Source of the DNA: Tistrella mobilis
GTDB lineage: Bacteria > Pseudomonadota > Alphaproteobacteria > Tistrellales > Tistrellaceae
NCBI RefSeq assembly: GCF_041468085.1
Contig: NZ_CP121017.1
Coordinates: 3,165,676 to 3,229,675 of the forward strand
Direction of reading: 5' to 3'
Length of the DNA: 64,000 nucleotides
Of this stretch, positions 55,281 through 63,585 are shown in pieces. The notes below the pieces were generated by a model. The model made no database searches. It worked only from the letters and a program-made list of their open reading frames with translations, and was not told the DNA's origin. The number at the start of each line of letters is the position of its first letter. The stretch's first letter is position 1. Both the position numbers and the translations under genes were made by a program.

Positions 55281-56689
55281 CCGCCATCACCGCCGAACCG
55301 CCCATGATCGAGCCATCCGTCGCCGCCGGTGTGATGCCGGGCATGCGCTGGGCCTTCGCCGACCGCATCGACCTGATGGATGAAAGCCTGCGCGAGGGGG
55401 CCGAGCGCGCCAGCGTGCCACCGGACCTGGACGCCAAATGCGACCTGGCCGAGGCGATCGCAGCCGTGGGCATCCGCACGCTCGTGGTCGGCATGTTCCC
55501 CGACGTGCCGCAGAATGCCGAGCTGCTGGCCCGGCTGGTGCGCCGCCAGCAGGCCGGACGGCTGCCCGCCGATCTGCGCTTCATGGTCATCTCCCATGTC
55601 GGGGTGACCATGCGCCAGACGCTGGCCCTGCTCGACGATCTGGCGATCCCGCTGGAGACGGTGCATGTGATCGCGATCCATTCGGTTTCGGATCTGCAGA
55701 TCACCCATCTCTTCCCGACCATCCTGCGCAAGGACGGCGCCGTCGACTGGGATCAGACCGCCTGGGAGGCGCTGGACGACGCCGCGCGGCGCGCGCGCAA
55801 TCTCGACTGGCTGGCCGATTTCCTGCCGGTGGTGACCGGCTGGCGCGGCGGCGGGGTGATGGTCGGGCTGCTGGATGCCTTCCGCGCCGATCACGGCCAT
55901 CTGATGAATGCGGTGGCAACCGTGGCCGCGGCCGGCATCCGCCAGATCCGCCTGGTCGACACCGCCGGCACCTGCCTGCCCCATCAGCTGCCCCAGACCG
56001 TGGGCGAGCCGGTGGCGCGCTTCCCCGACATCGCCTTCTACGGCCATTTCCACGACGATTTCGGCATGTCGACCGCCAATGCGGTGATGGGGTTGTCGCT
56101 GGGGCTGAAGGGGGTGGACGTCTCGGTCGGCGGCTTCGCCAACCGGGCCGGACATCCGCCGCTGGCCGAGGTGGTGATGGCGCTTCGCAAACTCTACGGC
56201 GTGGAGCTGCCGGGCGTGGACCCGACCCGGCTGCACGGCCTCAGCCGCATGGCTGAACGGATCTACGGGCTGATGGAAAACCCCGCCCAGGCGATCACCG
56301 GCGTCGTCACCCACAGCGTGCAGAGCGGCATCCGCACCGAACTGCTGCGCAAGGCCCCCCGGATCTTCGATGCCATCGCCCCCGAAGAAGTCGGCGCCCG
56401 GCTGGTGGCGATGTTCGGGGTGCGCAGCGGCCGCGACGGGCTGCTGCGCTTCCTGCGCGAACGCCAGCTGCTCGCCCCCTTCGGCCTGGAGCCGACCCCC
56501 GAGATCGCCGACGCGCTGTTCGAACACCTGGACGCCGAATGGGCCCGCCGCAGCGCCGGTGCCCGCGCACGGCTGGGCGAGCTGATCGAACAGTATCAGG
56601 ACACGCTGAACGCATCCTTCTTTACCGAAGAGGCTATGACGTCATGGCTGAGCGCGCATCTGACCGCCGTGCATATGAAGACGGCCTGA
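55277..56689 (+). CDS. DRE-TIM metallolyase/carboligase (HMGL-like)
   Basis: 470 residues from the ATG at 55277; the frame is open far upstream inside the previous gene, but this start gives the usual coupling. TIM-barrel signature DESLREGAERASVP replaces the common LRDGEQ of isopropylmalate/homocitrate synthases (Asp to Glu). Metal His residues appear in FYGHFHDDFGMSTANAV, with RLVDTAGTCLP before them. The C-terminal part is helical and lacks the LeuA regulatory domain. It probably forms or breaks a C-C bond next to a keto acid. The substrate is unknown. Confidence 0.82.
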   Translation: MTAITAEPPMIEPSVAAGVMPGMRWAFADRIDLMDESLREGAERASVPPDLDAKCDLAEAIAAVGIRTLVVGMFPDVPQNAELLARLVRRQQAGRLPADLRFMVISHVGVTMRQTLALLDDLAIPLETVHVIAIHSVSDLQITHLFPTILRKDGAVDWDQTAWEALDDAARRARNLDWLADFLPVVTGWRGGGVMVGLLDAFRADHGHLMNAVATVAAAGIRQIRLVDTAGTCLPHQLPQTVGEPVARFPDIAFYGHFHDDFGMSTANAVMGLSLGLKGVDVSVGGFANRAGHPPLAEVVMALRKLYGVELPGVDPTRLHGLSRMAERIYGLMENPAQAITGVVTHSVQSGIRTELLRKAPRIFDAIAPEEVGARLVAMFGVRSGRDGLLRFLRERQLLAPFGLEPTPEIADALFEHLDAEWARRSAGARARLGELIEQYQDTLNASFFTEEAMTSWLSAHLTAVHMKTA

Positions 56690-57705
56690 CCGCCACCGCC
56701 GCCGCGGCCGCCCTCTGGCCGATCTTCCGCGACCGGGCCGCAGGCGCCGATGAAGACCAGTGGCGCGACATGCTCGACCTTGCGGCCATCGCAGCCGGCG
56801 GGCTGGCGCAGGAGGACGGGCTGGACCCGGCCGGCGAACTGGCCGTGCACCGGGTGCTCTATGCCATCTATGCCGGCCGGATCCTGGTGCCCTGGTCGCC
56901 GCAATGGCGCGATCTGGACGATGTCCGGGTCGATCTGCTGCGCCGGACGCTGGAAACCGGCTGGGAGGCGGCCGAACGCCACCGGCTGACCGGCTTCTTC
57001 GGCCCCCTGCCGCAGGTGGCGGATTTCGCCGGCTGGGCCACCCGTCACTGCCAGGCCCACCGGTCCAATGTCGGCCACCCGCTGTTCGATTTCCTGAGCG
57101 ACCGGGCGAGCTTCGACCAGCTGCGCAGCTTCATCGTTCAGGAAACCCCCTTCGACATCCATTTCGGCGACATCGTGGCCATGATGCTGCCGGGGGTGCA
57201 TGGCGGCGCCAAGGCGGAATTCTCGCGCAATTTCTGGGACGAGATGGGCCGCGGCGACCAGCGGCTGGCGCATCGCCAGCTGCGGCTCGACATGATGACG
57301 GCGCTGGGGGTGCGCGAGGATGTGTATGTGACCGAGGTGGAGGCCTTCTGCCTGGAGGAACTTCGCCTCGCCAACATGTATTTCCACGGCGTGTTCAACC
57401 GCGCGCTGCTGCCGCAGGCGATCGGCATGATGCTTGCGACCGAACTGATGGTCCCCGGGCGGCTGGACCGGCAGATCCAGGGCTGGCGCCGGGTCGGGCT
57501 GGACGACGACACCATGCGCTATCTGATCGAGCACACCGTGGTCGACATCGAACACGCGGCCGGCTGGATGAACGAGGTGGTGCTGCCGATGCTGGCCGAG
57601 CGCCCCGAGGTGATGGGCGAGATCGTCCTCGGCATGGCCCGGCGCCTGGAACATGCCGCTGCGGTCTGCGACCGGATGATGACGCTTCTGCCTGCGGCGG
57701 CCTGA
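56644..57705 (+). CDS. Haem-oxygenase-like di-iron oxygenase (HDO) family protein
   Basis: 353 residues from the ATG at 56644 (GAAGAGG about 10 bases upstream). It overlaps the previous gene by 46 bp in another frame. Ligand-type motifs of the iron-containing redox enzyme family are FIVQETPFDIHFGDIVAM, EFSRNFWDEMGRGD and LIEHTVVDIEHAAGWMNE. HDO proteins cleave C-C bonds or N-oxidise amino acids (UndA, BesC, SznF types). Its place in an operon with an amino-acid forming enzyme and an ATP-grasp ligase suggests tailoring of an amino acid. Confidence 0.82.
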   Translation: MAERASDRRAYEDGLTATAAAAALWPIFRDRAAGADEDQWRDMLDLAAIAAGGLAQEDGLDPAGELAVHRVLYAIYAGRILVPWSPQWRDLDDVRVDLLRRTLETGWEAAERHRLTGFFGPLPQVADFAGWATRHCQAHRSNVGHPLFDFLSDRASFDQLRSFIVQETPFDIHFGDIVAMMLPGVHGGAKAEFSRNFWDEMGRGDQRLAHRQLRLDMMTALGVREDVYVTEVEAFCLEELRLANMYFHGVFNRALLPQAIGMMLATELMVPGRLDRQIQGWRRVGLDDDTMRYLIEHTVVDIEHAAGWMNEVVLPMLAERPEVMGEIVLGMARRLEHAAAVCDRMMTLLPAAA

Positions 57706-58950
57706 ATGACCGCCTTTCCCCTTCGAGACCGCCTCTCCGCCACAACAGACCCGGAGATCGTCCTCGCCGGCTGCGGCCTCAGGGGGATGGGTCTGCTGAC
57801 CGCCACGCCGGCCCTGCTCGACCATCGCCTGACGGTGGTCGATGCCGGGCCGCGGCCGGGGCCCGGTGCCTTTGCCGGCTACCGGATCCAGTCCAACTCC
57901 GCCGGCACCGACTTCTTCGGCTGGGTCGATCCGGCCGGGCCGTTCGGGCCCGTGCTGGACGACCCGGCCGTGCGCCGGCTGCGCGAGCATCAGGGGGCGT
58001 TCGATCTGGCGCTGCTGGCGGGCGCGCTCGACCGTTTCGGCGACCGGCTTGCAGCGCTGCTGCCGCCCGAGCGGCTGATCAGGGGGGACCGGCTGGCACA
58101 TGTGGCGACGGACGGGGCGACCATCGGGCTGACGCTCGCCTCAGGCCGCCGGCTTCAAAGCCGCGTGCTGGTGCTGGCGCTGGGCATCACCGAAGCCGGC
58201 CATGATGCGCTGGCCCCCTGGGCGGCCCGCACCATCCCGTCGGGCCGGATCGTGCGCGACCATCTGGCGGCCCTGCCGCCGATGCCCGCGGGCCGGCCCG
58301 CGCGGATCGTGATCGCCGGAGGATCGCACAGTGCCTATTCGGCGGCACTGGTACTGGCCGATGCCATGGATGCGGGGCATCTGAATGCCCGTGTCGCCAT
58401 TTTGCATCGCAGCCCCGCGCGGCTGTTCCATCAGAACCTGGCGGACCATGCCGCAGAGGCGCATGGCCCGCTGGAAGCCGTTCCCGACCCCGCCCGCGAC
58501 ATCTGCCCGGAAACAGGCCAGGTCTTCCGCTATTCGGGGCTGCGCCACCGGGCGCGGGCGCTGTTCCAAGAGATCGCCCGGGGCGGGCGCCCGGGCTTCA
58601 CCCAGCTGCGGATCCCTGCGCTGGCCGATGCGGCGGAGCTGCTGGACCGGGCCGATCTGATCGTCCAGGCGCTGGGCTACCAGAGCCACAGACTGTCGAT
58701 GACCATCGACGGCCACCCCTGGGATCCGGCGGGCGGAGGGGCGGTGGTGCGCCCCGGGCCCGATGGCCGCATCCCGCTGCCGGGCGGGTCTGCGGCACAG
58801 ATCTTCGTGATGGGCATGGACCCCTACCCCTATGACGACGGCGCGCTGACCCCCACGGGGCAGTACGCGCTGCGCGGCGGCCAGATCCTGGCCGCCCTTG
58901 CCCGGCTGGCTGCGGCCGGACAGCCCCTTCCCCTCGCAGAACCCGGATGA
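57706..58950 (+). CDS. FAD/NAD(P)-binding oxygenase-like protein
   Basis: 414 residues, beginning directly after the previous stop. Two dinucleotide folds: VLAGCGLRGMGLLTA at the N-terminus (FAD) and IVIAGGSHSAYSAALVLADA at about 205-225 (NADP). The latter GGSHSA form is seen in flavin N-hydroxylases. There is a later LIVQALGYQSH. It has the general plan of class B flavin monooxygenases (SidA/IucD-like) but is divergent and has an unusual RIQSNSAGTDFFGW near the flavin. It could hydroxylate an amine made by the upstream enzymes. Confidence 0.75.
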   Translation: MTAFPLRDRLSATTDPEIVLAGCGLRGMGLLTATPALLDHRLTVVDAGPRPGPGAFAGYRIQSNSAGTDFFGWVDPAGPFGPVLDDPAVRRLREHQGAFDLALLAGALDRFGDRLAALLPPERLIRGDRLAHVATDGATIGLTLASGRRLQSRVLVLALGITEAGHDALAPWAARTIPSGRIVRDHLAALPPMPAGRPARIVIAGGSHSAYSAALVLADAMDAGHLNARVAILHRSPARLFHQNLADHAAEAHGPLEAVPDPARDICPETGQVFRYSGLRHRARALFQEIARGGRPGFTQLRIPALADAAELLDRADLIVQALGYQSHRLSMTIDGHPWDPAGGGAVVRPGPDGRIPLPGGSAAQIFVMGMDPYPYDDGALTPTGQYALRGGQILAALARLAAAGQPLPLAEPG

Positions 58951-58953
58951 GGT

Positions 58954-60246
58954 ATGGCCATGGCGCATATGGTCTTCGTGGAAACCACCCGCCCCGCCAC
59001 GCGGGCGCTCGATCATGCGCTGGCCATGGGGCACGAGGTGACGCTGATCCGATCGGGCCGCTTCGACTGGCTGTTACCGCCCGCCGAGCATGAGCGGATC
59101 CGCGCGCTCGACATCCGTCGGGTGGAGATCGCCGACACCCGCTCCGATGCGCTGATCGAGACGGCCCTTCACGATCTGATGGCCCTGGGGCCGGTCGATG
59201 CCGTCCTGACCGCCTTGCAGCCGGTGGCCACCCCGGCCGCGATCGCCGCCGGCCGGCTCGGCATCCGGGCGACCGCGGCCCGGGGCATGATCAATGCCCG
59301 CGACAAGGCGCTGACCCGGGCGGCACTGGACCGCGCCGGCCTGCCCTCGGTCGCCCATGCCACGGTCCGCACGCTGGAGGATGCCCTGAACGCCGCGGAC
59401 CGCATCGGCTATCCGGTGATCGTGAAGCCGGTGAACGGCCTGGGCAAGGCGCTGACCACCTGGGCCAACCGCCCCGACGACATCCACAGGCATTTCGCCA
59501 CCCTGGGCGGGCGGCGCGAATTGCTGCAGACCGGGCTTTCGGACGAACTCGCCGATGCCGCCTTCATCATCGAGGAAATCGCCCGCGGCCCGCTGCATTC
59601 GCTGGAGCTGGCGGGGCTCGCCTCGGGCGCCAAAGTGCCGCTGATCCTGGTGCGGCGGAAGACCGGGCGGGATGATCCGGTGCTGGAGATGGGCTCCACC
59701 GTCCCCGCCCCGCTTTCCGCCGAAGACCGCCGGGCGGCAGGCGATTATGCGGTGGCGGTGGCCGAGGCGCTGGGCCTCGACATCGGCATCTTCCATATCG
59801 AGCTGATCATGACCGACAGGGGCCCGCGGCTGGTGGAGGTGAACCCGCGGATTGCCGGCGGCGCCATCCCCGATCTGATCCGCACCGCCACCGGCATCGA
59901 CCCGTTCGAGCTTCTGGTGCGCATCCATGCCGGCGAAAGCCCGGTTTCGGACTGGCTGCCCGAAACCTGCGCCGCCAGCCACAGCTTCATCACCATGGCC
60001 GAAGACTGTACCATACGCGCCGATCTGGCCCCCGACTGGTTCGATGCCTTCCGGCCGCGCATGGCCTCGGGCGGCTGCGACATCCGCCCGGGGGCCAGCT
60101 ACCGGCGCATGGACGGCAATCAGGACGTGCTGGGTGTTGTCCGAATGGTTGCACCAACCATCGGCGAAGCCGCCGCCGCCTGCGAGGCGCTGCGGGCGGA
60201 GATCGCCGCGACCCTGGGTGTGAAGCTGGTGGAGCTGGTGGAATGA
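58954..60246 (+). CDS. ATP-grasp amino-acid ligase
   Basis: 430 residues. N-terminal Rossmann-like part (VFVETTRPATRALDHALAMGHEV), then the ATP-grasp fold: NARDKALTRAALDRAGLPSV, YPVIVKPVNGLGKAL, ELLQTGLSDELADAAFIIEEIARG and the metal motif LVEVNPRIAGGAIPDLI. It is related to the dipeptide and carboxylate-amine ligases found in small-molecule clusters. It should activate a carboxylate as acyl phosphate and couple it to an amine. It overlaps the exporter gene by 4 bp. Confidence 0.88.
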   Translation: MAMAHMVFVETTRPATRALDHALAMGHEVTLIRSGRFDWLLPPAEHERIRALDIRRVEIADTRSDALIETALHDLMALGPVDAVLTALQPVATPAAIAAGRLGIRATAARGMINARDKALTRAALDRAGLPSVAHATVRTLEDALNAADRIGYPVIVKPVNGLGKALTTWANRPDDIHRHFATLGGRRELLQTGLSDELADAAFIIEEIARGPLHSLELAGLASGAKVPLILVRRKTGRDDPVLEMGSTVPAPLSAEDRRAAGDYAVAVAEALGLDIGIFHIELIMTDRGPRLVEVNPRIAGGAIPDLIRTATGIDPFELLVRIHAGESPVSDWLPETCAASHSFITMAEDCTIRADLAPDWFDAFRPRMASGGCDIRPGASYRRMDGNQDVLGVVRMVAPTIGEAAAACEALRAEIAATLGVKLVELVE

Positions 60247-61484
60247 GCGGCACCACCCAGCCCCTGCCCTCGCGGCTTGCGCTCTTCGCCGACCGGCGGT
60301 TCCTGCTGCTCTGGGCGGCGATGCTGGTCAGTGCCACCGGCACCTTCATGCTGCTGCTTGCGGTTTCGGCCGAATTGCTGAAACGCCATGGCTCGGGCCT
60401 CGGCGCCGCTTCGGTCTTTGCCTTTCAATGGATCCTGCCGGTGGTGGCGGTGTCGCTGGTCCGCCGGCTGGCCGAAAGCCGGCGGCTGCGGCGCACGGTG
60501 ATCCTGGCCGAAATCGCCGGGGCCGTGATCTCTCTGGCGATCGGCCTGCTGCTGACCGCCGATCTGACGGTGGCCGTGCTCGCCTGCTTCCTGATCCGGG
60601 GCCTGGCCGAAGCCGTGACCAAGACCTCGCGGGTGGTGCTGGTCAAGCTGATGTTCCAGGGGCCGGCGCTGACGCTCGCCTCCTCCACCTTCAACCTGTC
60701 CTTCTATGTCGGCGGGGCACTGGGCGGGCTGGCGGGCGCGGTGGCAGTGGAGCATCTGCCGCTGATCGGGGTCTGCGCGGTCGATGCCATGACCTTCCTG
60801 ATCTCGGCCGCCTGCTATCGGGCGCTGCCCGATCTGCGACCGTCCGGCGAGGCGCCCCGCGCCCCCGGCCGGCGCCGGGGCGCCATCGCCGAGGCGCTGT
60901 CGCTGATGCGCGCCGACCGCAGGCTGTGGCTGGCGGCAGGCTATGTGGTGGCAGCGACCGGCGTGCTTCAGGGTTTCCACAACACCGCCCGGGTGGTGCT
61001 GCCCATGCGCCATCTGGGCCTGGGCGAAAGCGCGGTGATGCATCTGCAGATCACCAGCGGCCTGGCCATCATCCTGGGGGCGCTGGCGATCCCGGTTCTG
61101 GGGGCGCTGGCCCGCCACCGCGGCTTCGCGCCGCTCACCCATCTGGGCGCCTGCGTCATGCTTTGGGCCGTGACGCTGGTCGCGGGCGAGACGGGGCTGC
61201 ATCTCGGCTATTTCGCCTATATCTTCCTGTTCGAGGCCGCCTTCACCGCCGCCCAGGCCCAGCTGATCCAGGCCACGCCCAGCCGCGACATGGCGACGAT
61301 GCAGGCGGCGGTGGGGGCGCTGGGCACCAGCCTGCTGATCGGCTGTACGCTGTTGAGCGGCGCGCTCGCCGATCTGATGCCGCTGCCGCTGGTGGCCGCG
61401 ATCACGGCCGGGATCGGGGTCGTCATCCTGCTCGCCATCGAGGCCGGCAGCCGCCACGGCATCCGCAAGGCCGCCGGTATCTGA
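60243..61484 (+). CDS. MFS exporter 1 of the biosynthetic operon
   Basis: 413 residues, about twelve membrane segments. FLLLWAAMLVSATGTFMLLL and SGLGAASVFAFQWILPVV near the start, and QAQLIQATPSRDMATMQAAV late. It is a clear paralogue of the next gene, with long identical stretches. It probably exports the product. Its stop codon is the first rung of the micro-ORF ladder. Confidence 0.88.
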   Translation: MSGTTQPLPSRLALFADRRFLLLWAAMLVSATGTFMLLLAVSAELLKRHGSGLGAASVFAFQWILPVVAVSLVRRLAESRRLRRTVILAEIAGAVISLAIGLLLTADLTVAVLACFLIRGLAEAVTKTSRVVLVKLMFQGPALTLASSTFNLSFYVGGALGGLAGAVAVEHLPLIGVCAVDAMTFLISAACYRALPDLRPSGEAPRAPGRRRGAIAEALSLMRADRRLWLAAGYVVAATGVLQGFHNTARVVLPMRHLGLGESAVMHLQITSGLAIILGALAIPVLGALARHRGFAPLTHLGACVMLWAVTLVAGETGLHLGYFAYIFLFEAAFTAAQAQLIQATPSRDMATMQAAVGALGTSLLIGCTLLSGALADLMPLPLVAAITAGIGVVILLAIEAGSRHGIRKAAGI

Positions 61485-61534
61485 TGAAGGCCCCCGTCTG
61501 ATGAAGGCCCCCTGATGAAGGCCCCCGTCTGATG
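61482..61534 (+). repeat. Stop-start ladder: three micro-ORFs between two exporter genes
   Basis: TGATGAAGGCCCCC occurs three times (61482, 61499, 61513), followed by TGATGAAAGG. Each TGATG joins a stop to a start. The result is a chain: the exporter 1 stop; ORFs 61484-61501 (MKAPV), 61501-61515 (MKAP) and 61515-61532 (MKAPV); then exporter 2 at 61532. Each overlaps the next by one base. No separate Shine-Dalgarno is available. Confidence 0.9.
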
Positions 61535-62791
61535 AAAGGGCTGCTGCACGACCGCAACTTCCTGCTGATCCAGGCGGCGACGCTGATCAGTGCCACCGGC
61601 AGTTTCATGCTGCTGCTCGCGGTTTCGGCCGAGCTGTTGCGGCGGTCGGGATCGGGGCTGGGGGCCGCCTCGGTCTTCGCCTTTCAGTGGATCCTGCCGG
61701 TGCTGGCGGTCTCGGCCGTGCGGCGGCTGGCCGATCTGCCGGGGCTGCGGCGGGTGCTGATCCTGGCCGAACTGGCCGGGGGCGCACTGTCGCTCGCCAT
61801 CGGCCTGCTGCTCACCGCCGATCTGCTGCCTGTCGTCCTCGGCTGTTTCCTGCTGCGCGGCTTCGGCGAGGCGGTCACCCGCACCGGAAGGGTGGTGCTG
61901 CTGCGCCGGTTGTTCGACGGCCCGCGCCTGGCCGCGGCCGCCGCCAGCTTCAACATCGCCTTCTATACCGGCGCCACACTGGGGGGCGTGACCGGCGGGC
62001 TGGTGGTCGGGCGGCTGTCGCTGACGGAGATCTGCGCGCTCAATGCCGCAAGCTTCCTGGTGGCGGCACTGTGCTGGCGGGCATTGCCGGATGCGCGCGG
62101 CGCGGCCGATGCAACCAAAGGAGGTAGTGGCGCACTACGGGATGCCTTTCGGCTGATGGCCCGCCATCCGGCGCTGCTGCGCCAGGCCGGCTATGTCGTG
62201 CTGTCGACCGGCGTGTTTCAGGGCTTTCACAACGCCGCCCGCACCCTGTTGCCCATGCGCGGGCTGGGGCTGGACGACCGGGCGGTGATGCATCTGCAGG
62301 TGGCAAGCGGGCTCGCGATCATCCTGGGGGCGGTGCTGGTGCCGCTGCTGGGCAGGCTCGCCCGCCGCCGCTGGCTGACGCCCTGCGCCTCGGTGCTTGC
62401 CTGCCTGCTGCTGGCCGCCGCCAGCCGCGCCCCCGGGCTCGGCCTGCTCATCGCCGCCTATCTGGCCTTCCTGGTCGCCTTCGAACTGGCCTTCACCGCC
62501 GCCCAGGCCGGGCTGATCCGGGCCGCGACCACCGGCCAGATGGCGACCATGCAGGCCGCCGCCAATGCCGGCGGCACGGCCCTGGTCATCCTGGTGACGC
62601 TGGCGACCGGCGGCCTGGCCGATCTGATGCCGATGGCGGCCGTGGGCCCGGTGATCGGCGTTCTGGGGCTGATGCTGATCGCCGGGCTGGAGCTGGCCGC
62701 GCGGCGGGCTCAGGCGATGCTATCGACCACGCCGCCATCCACCCGCAGGGCGGCGCCGGTGGTGGCGGACGACAGCGGCGAGGCCAGATAG
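61532..62791 (+). CDS. MFS exporter 2 of the biosynthetic operon
   Basis: 419 residues, about twelve membrane segments. FLLIQAATLISATGSFMLLL and SGLGAASVFAFQWILPVL mirror exporter 1, so the pair arose by tandem duplication. The ATG overlaps the last micro-ORF stop by one base. Its 3' end overlaps the convergent SDR gene by 82 bp. Confidence 0.88.
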   Translation: MKGLLHDRNFLLIQAATLISATGSFMLLLAVSAELLRRSGSGLGAASVFAFQWILPVLAVSAVRRLADLPGLRRVLILAELAGGALSLAIGLLLTADLLPVVLGCFLLRGFGEAVTRTGRVVLLRRLFDGPRLAAAAASFNIAFYTGATLGGVTGGLVVGRLSLTEICALNAASFLVAALCWRALPDARGAADATKGGSGALRDAFRLMARHPALLRQAGYVVLSTGVFQGFHNAARTLLPMRGLGLDDRAVMHLQVASGLAIILGAVLVPLLGRLARRRWLTPCASVLACLLLAAASRAPGLGLLIAAYLAFLVAFELAFTAAQAGLIRAATTGQMATMQAAANAGGTALVILVTLATGGLADLMPMAAVGPVIGVLGLMLIAGLELAARRAQAMLSTTPPSTRRAAPVVADDSGEAR

Positions 62792-63507
62792 ACCGCCAGA
62801 TTGGCGACCTCGTCGACCGAGGCGGCGCGCCGGATGAGCGAGCCCGGCCGGTTGTCGGCCACGAAATTCGCGGCACTGTCTTCGATCACATCCCCGTCCA
62901 CCGGCCGGCCATCCGCCTCCAGCATGCGCCGGAGCCCGCGGGAGAGGGTCGGGCCGGGCAGGATGGCATTGGCGGTGACGCCGGTACCGGCCAGCCGCTT
63001 GGCAAGCCCCCGCGACAGGGCCAGACAGGCGGTTTTGGTGACGCCGTAATGGATCATGTCGGCGGGGATGTTGAGCGCCGATTCCGAGGACAGGAAGATC
63101 ACCCGCCCCCAGCCGCGATCGACCATGCCCGGCACCAGCGCCCGCGACAGGCGCATGCCCGACAGGAAGTTGACCGCCAGGATCTGCTGCCAGAGATCGT
63201 CATCGGCCTCGAAGAAATCGGCCGGGCCGAAGACGCCGACATTGTTGACCAGAATGTCCGGCTGCGCGACCGCTCCGGCCAGGGTATCGCAGCCGGCCCC
63301 GGTGCCGAGATCGGCGGCGACACCGCGCACCTCCGCCCCGGGCACGGCCTGCTTCAGCGCCGCCACCGCCTGGTCGACATCCGGCTGATGCCGGCCATTC
63401 AGCACCACGGACGCCCCCGCCCCGGCCAGGCCGCGGGCGATGGCATGGCCGATGCCGGCGGTGGAACCGGTGACGACGGCCGAGCGGTCAGTGAGATCGA
63501 TCTTCAT
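62710..63507 (-). CDS. Short-chain dehydrogenase/reductase
   Basis: 265 residues, classical SDR. TGSTAGIGHAIARGLA (cofactor), NNVG, catalytic Ser in FLSSESALN, and YGVTK as the Tyr-Lys pair; C-terminal TTGAALRVDGGVV. It is convergent with the exporter operon and overlaps it. The neighbouring partial gene is also an SDR. Substrate unknown; 3-oxoacyl-reductase-like in style. Confidence 0.92.
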   Translation of the reverse strand: MKIDLTDRSAVVTGSTAGIGHAIARGLAGAGASVVLNGRHQPDVDQAVAALKQAVPGAEVRGVAADLGTGAGCDTLAGAVAQPDILVNNVGVFGPADFFEADDDLWQQILAVNFLSGMRLSRALVPGMVDRGWGRVIFLSSESALNIPADMIHYGVTKTACLALSRGLAKRLAGTGVTANAILPGPTLSRGLRRMLEADGRPVDGDVIEDSAANFVADNRPGSLIRRAASVDEVANLAVYLASPLSSATTGAALRVDGGVVDSIA

Positions 63508-63585
63508 CGGATTTGCCTCCAGACGACTGCGGGATCGTCAGAGGTGCGAACGCCGTGGCAGGCGATGCGTTCCGGCCCCGATCGA

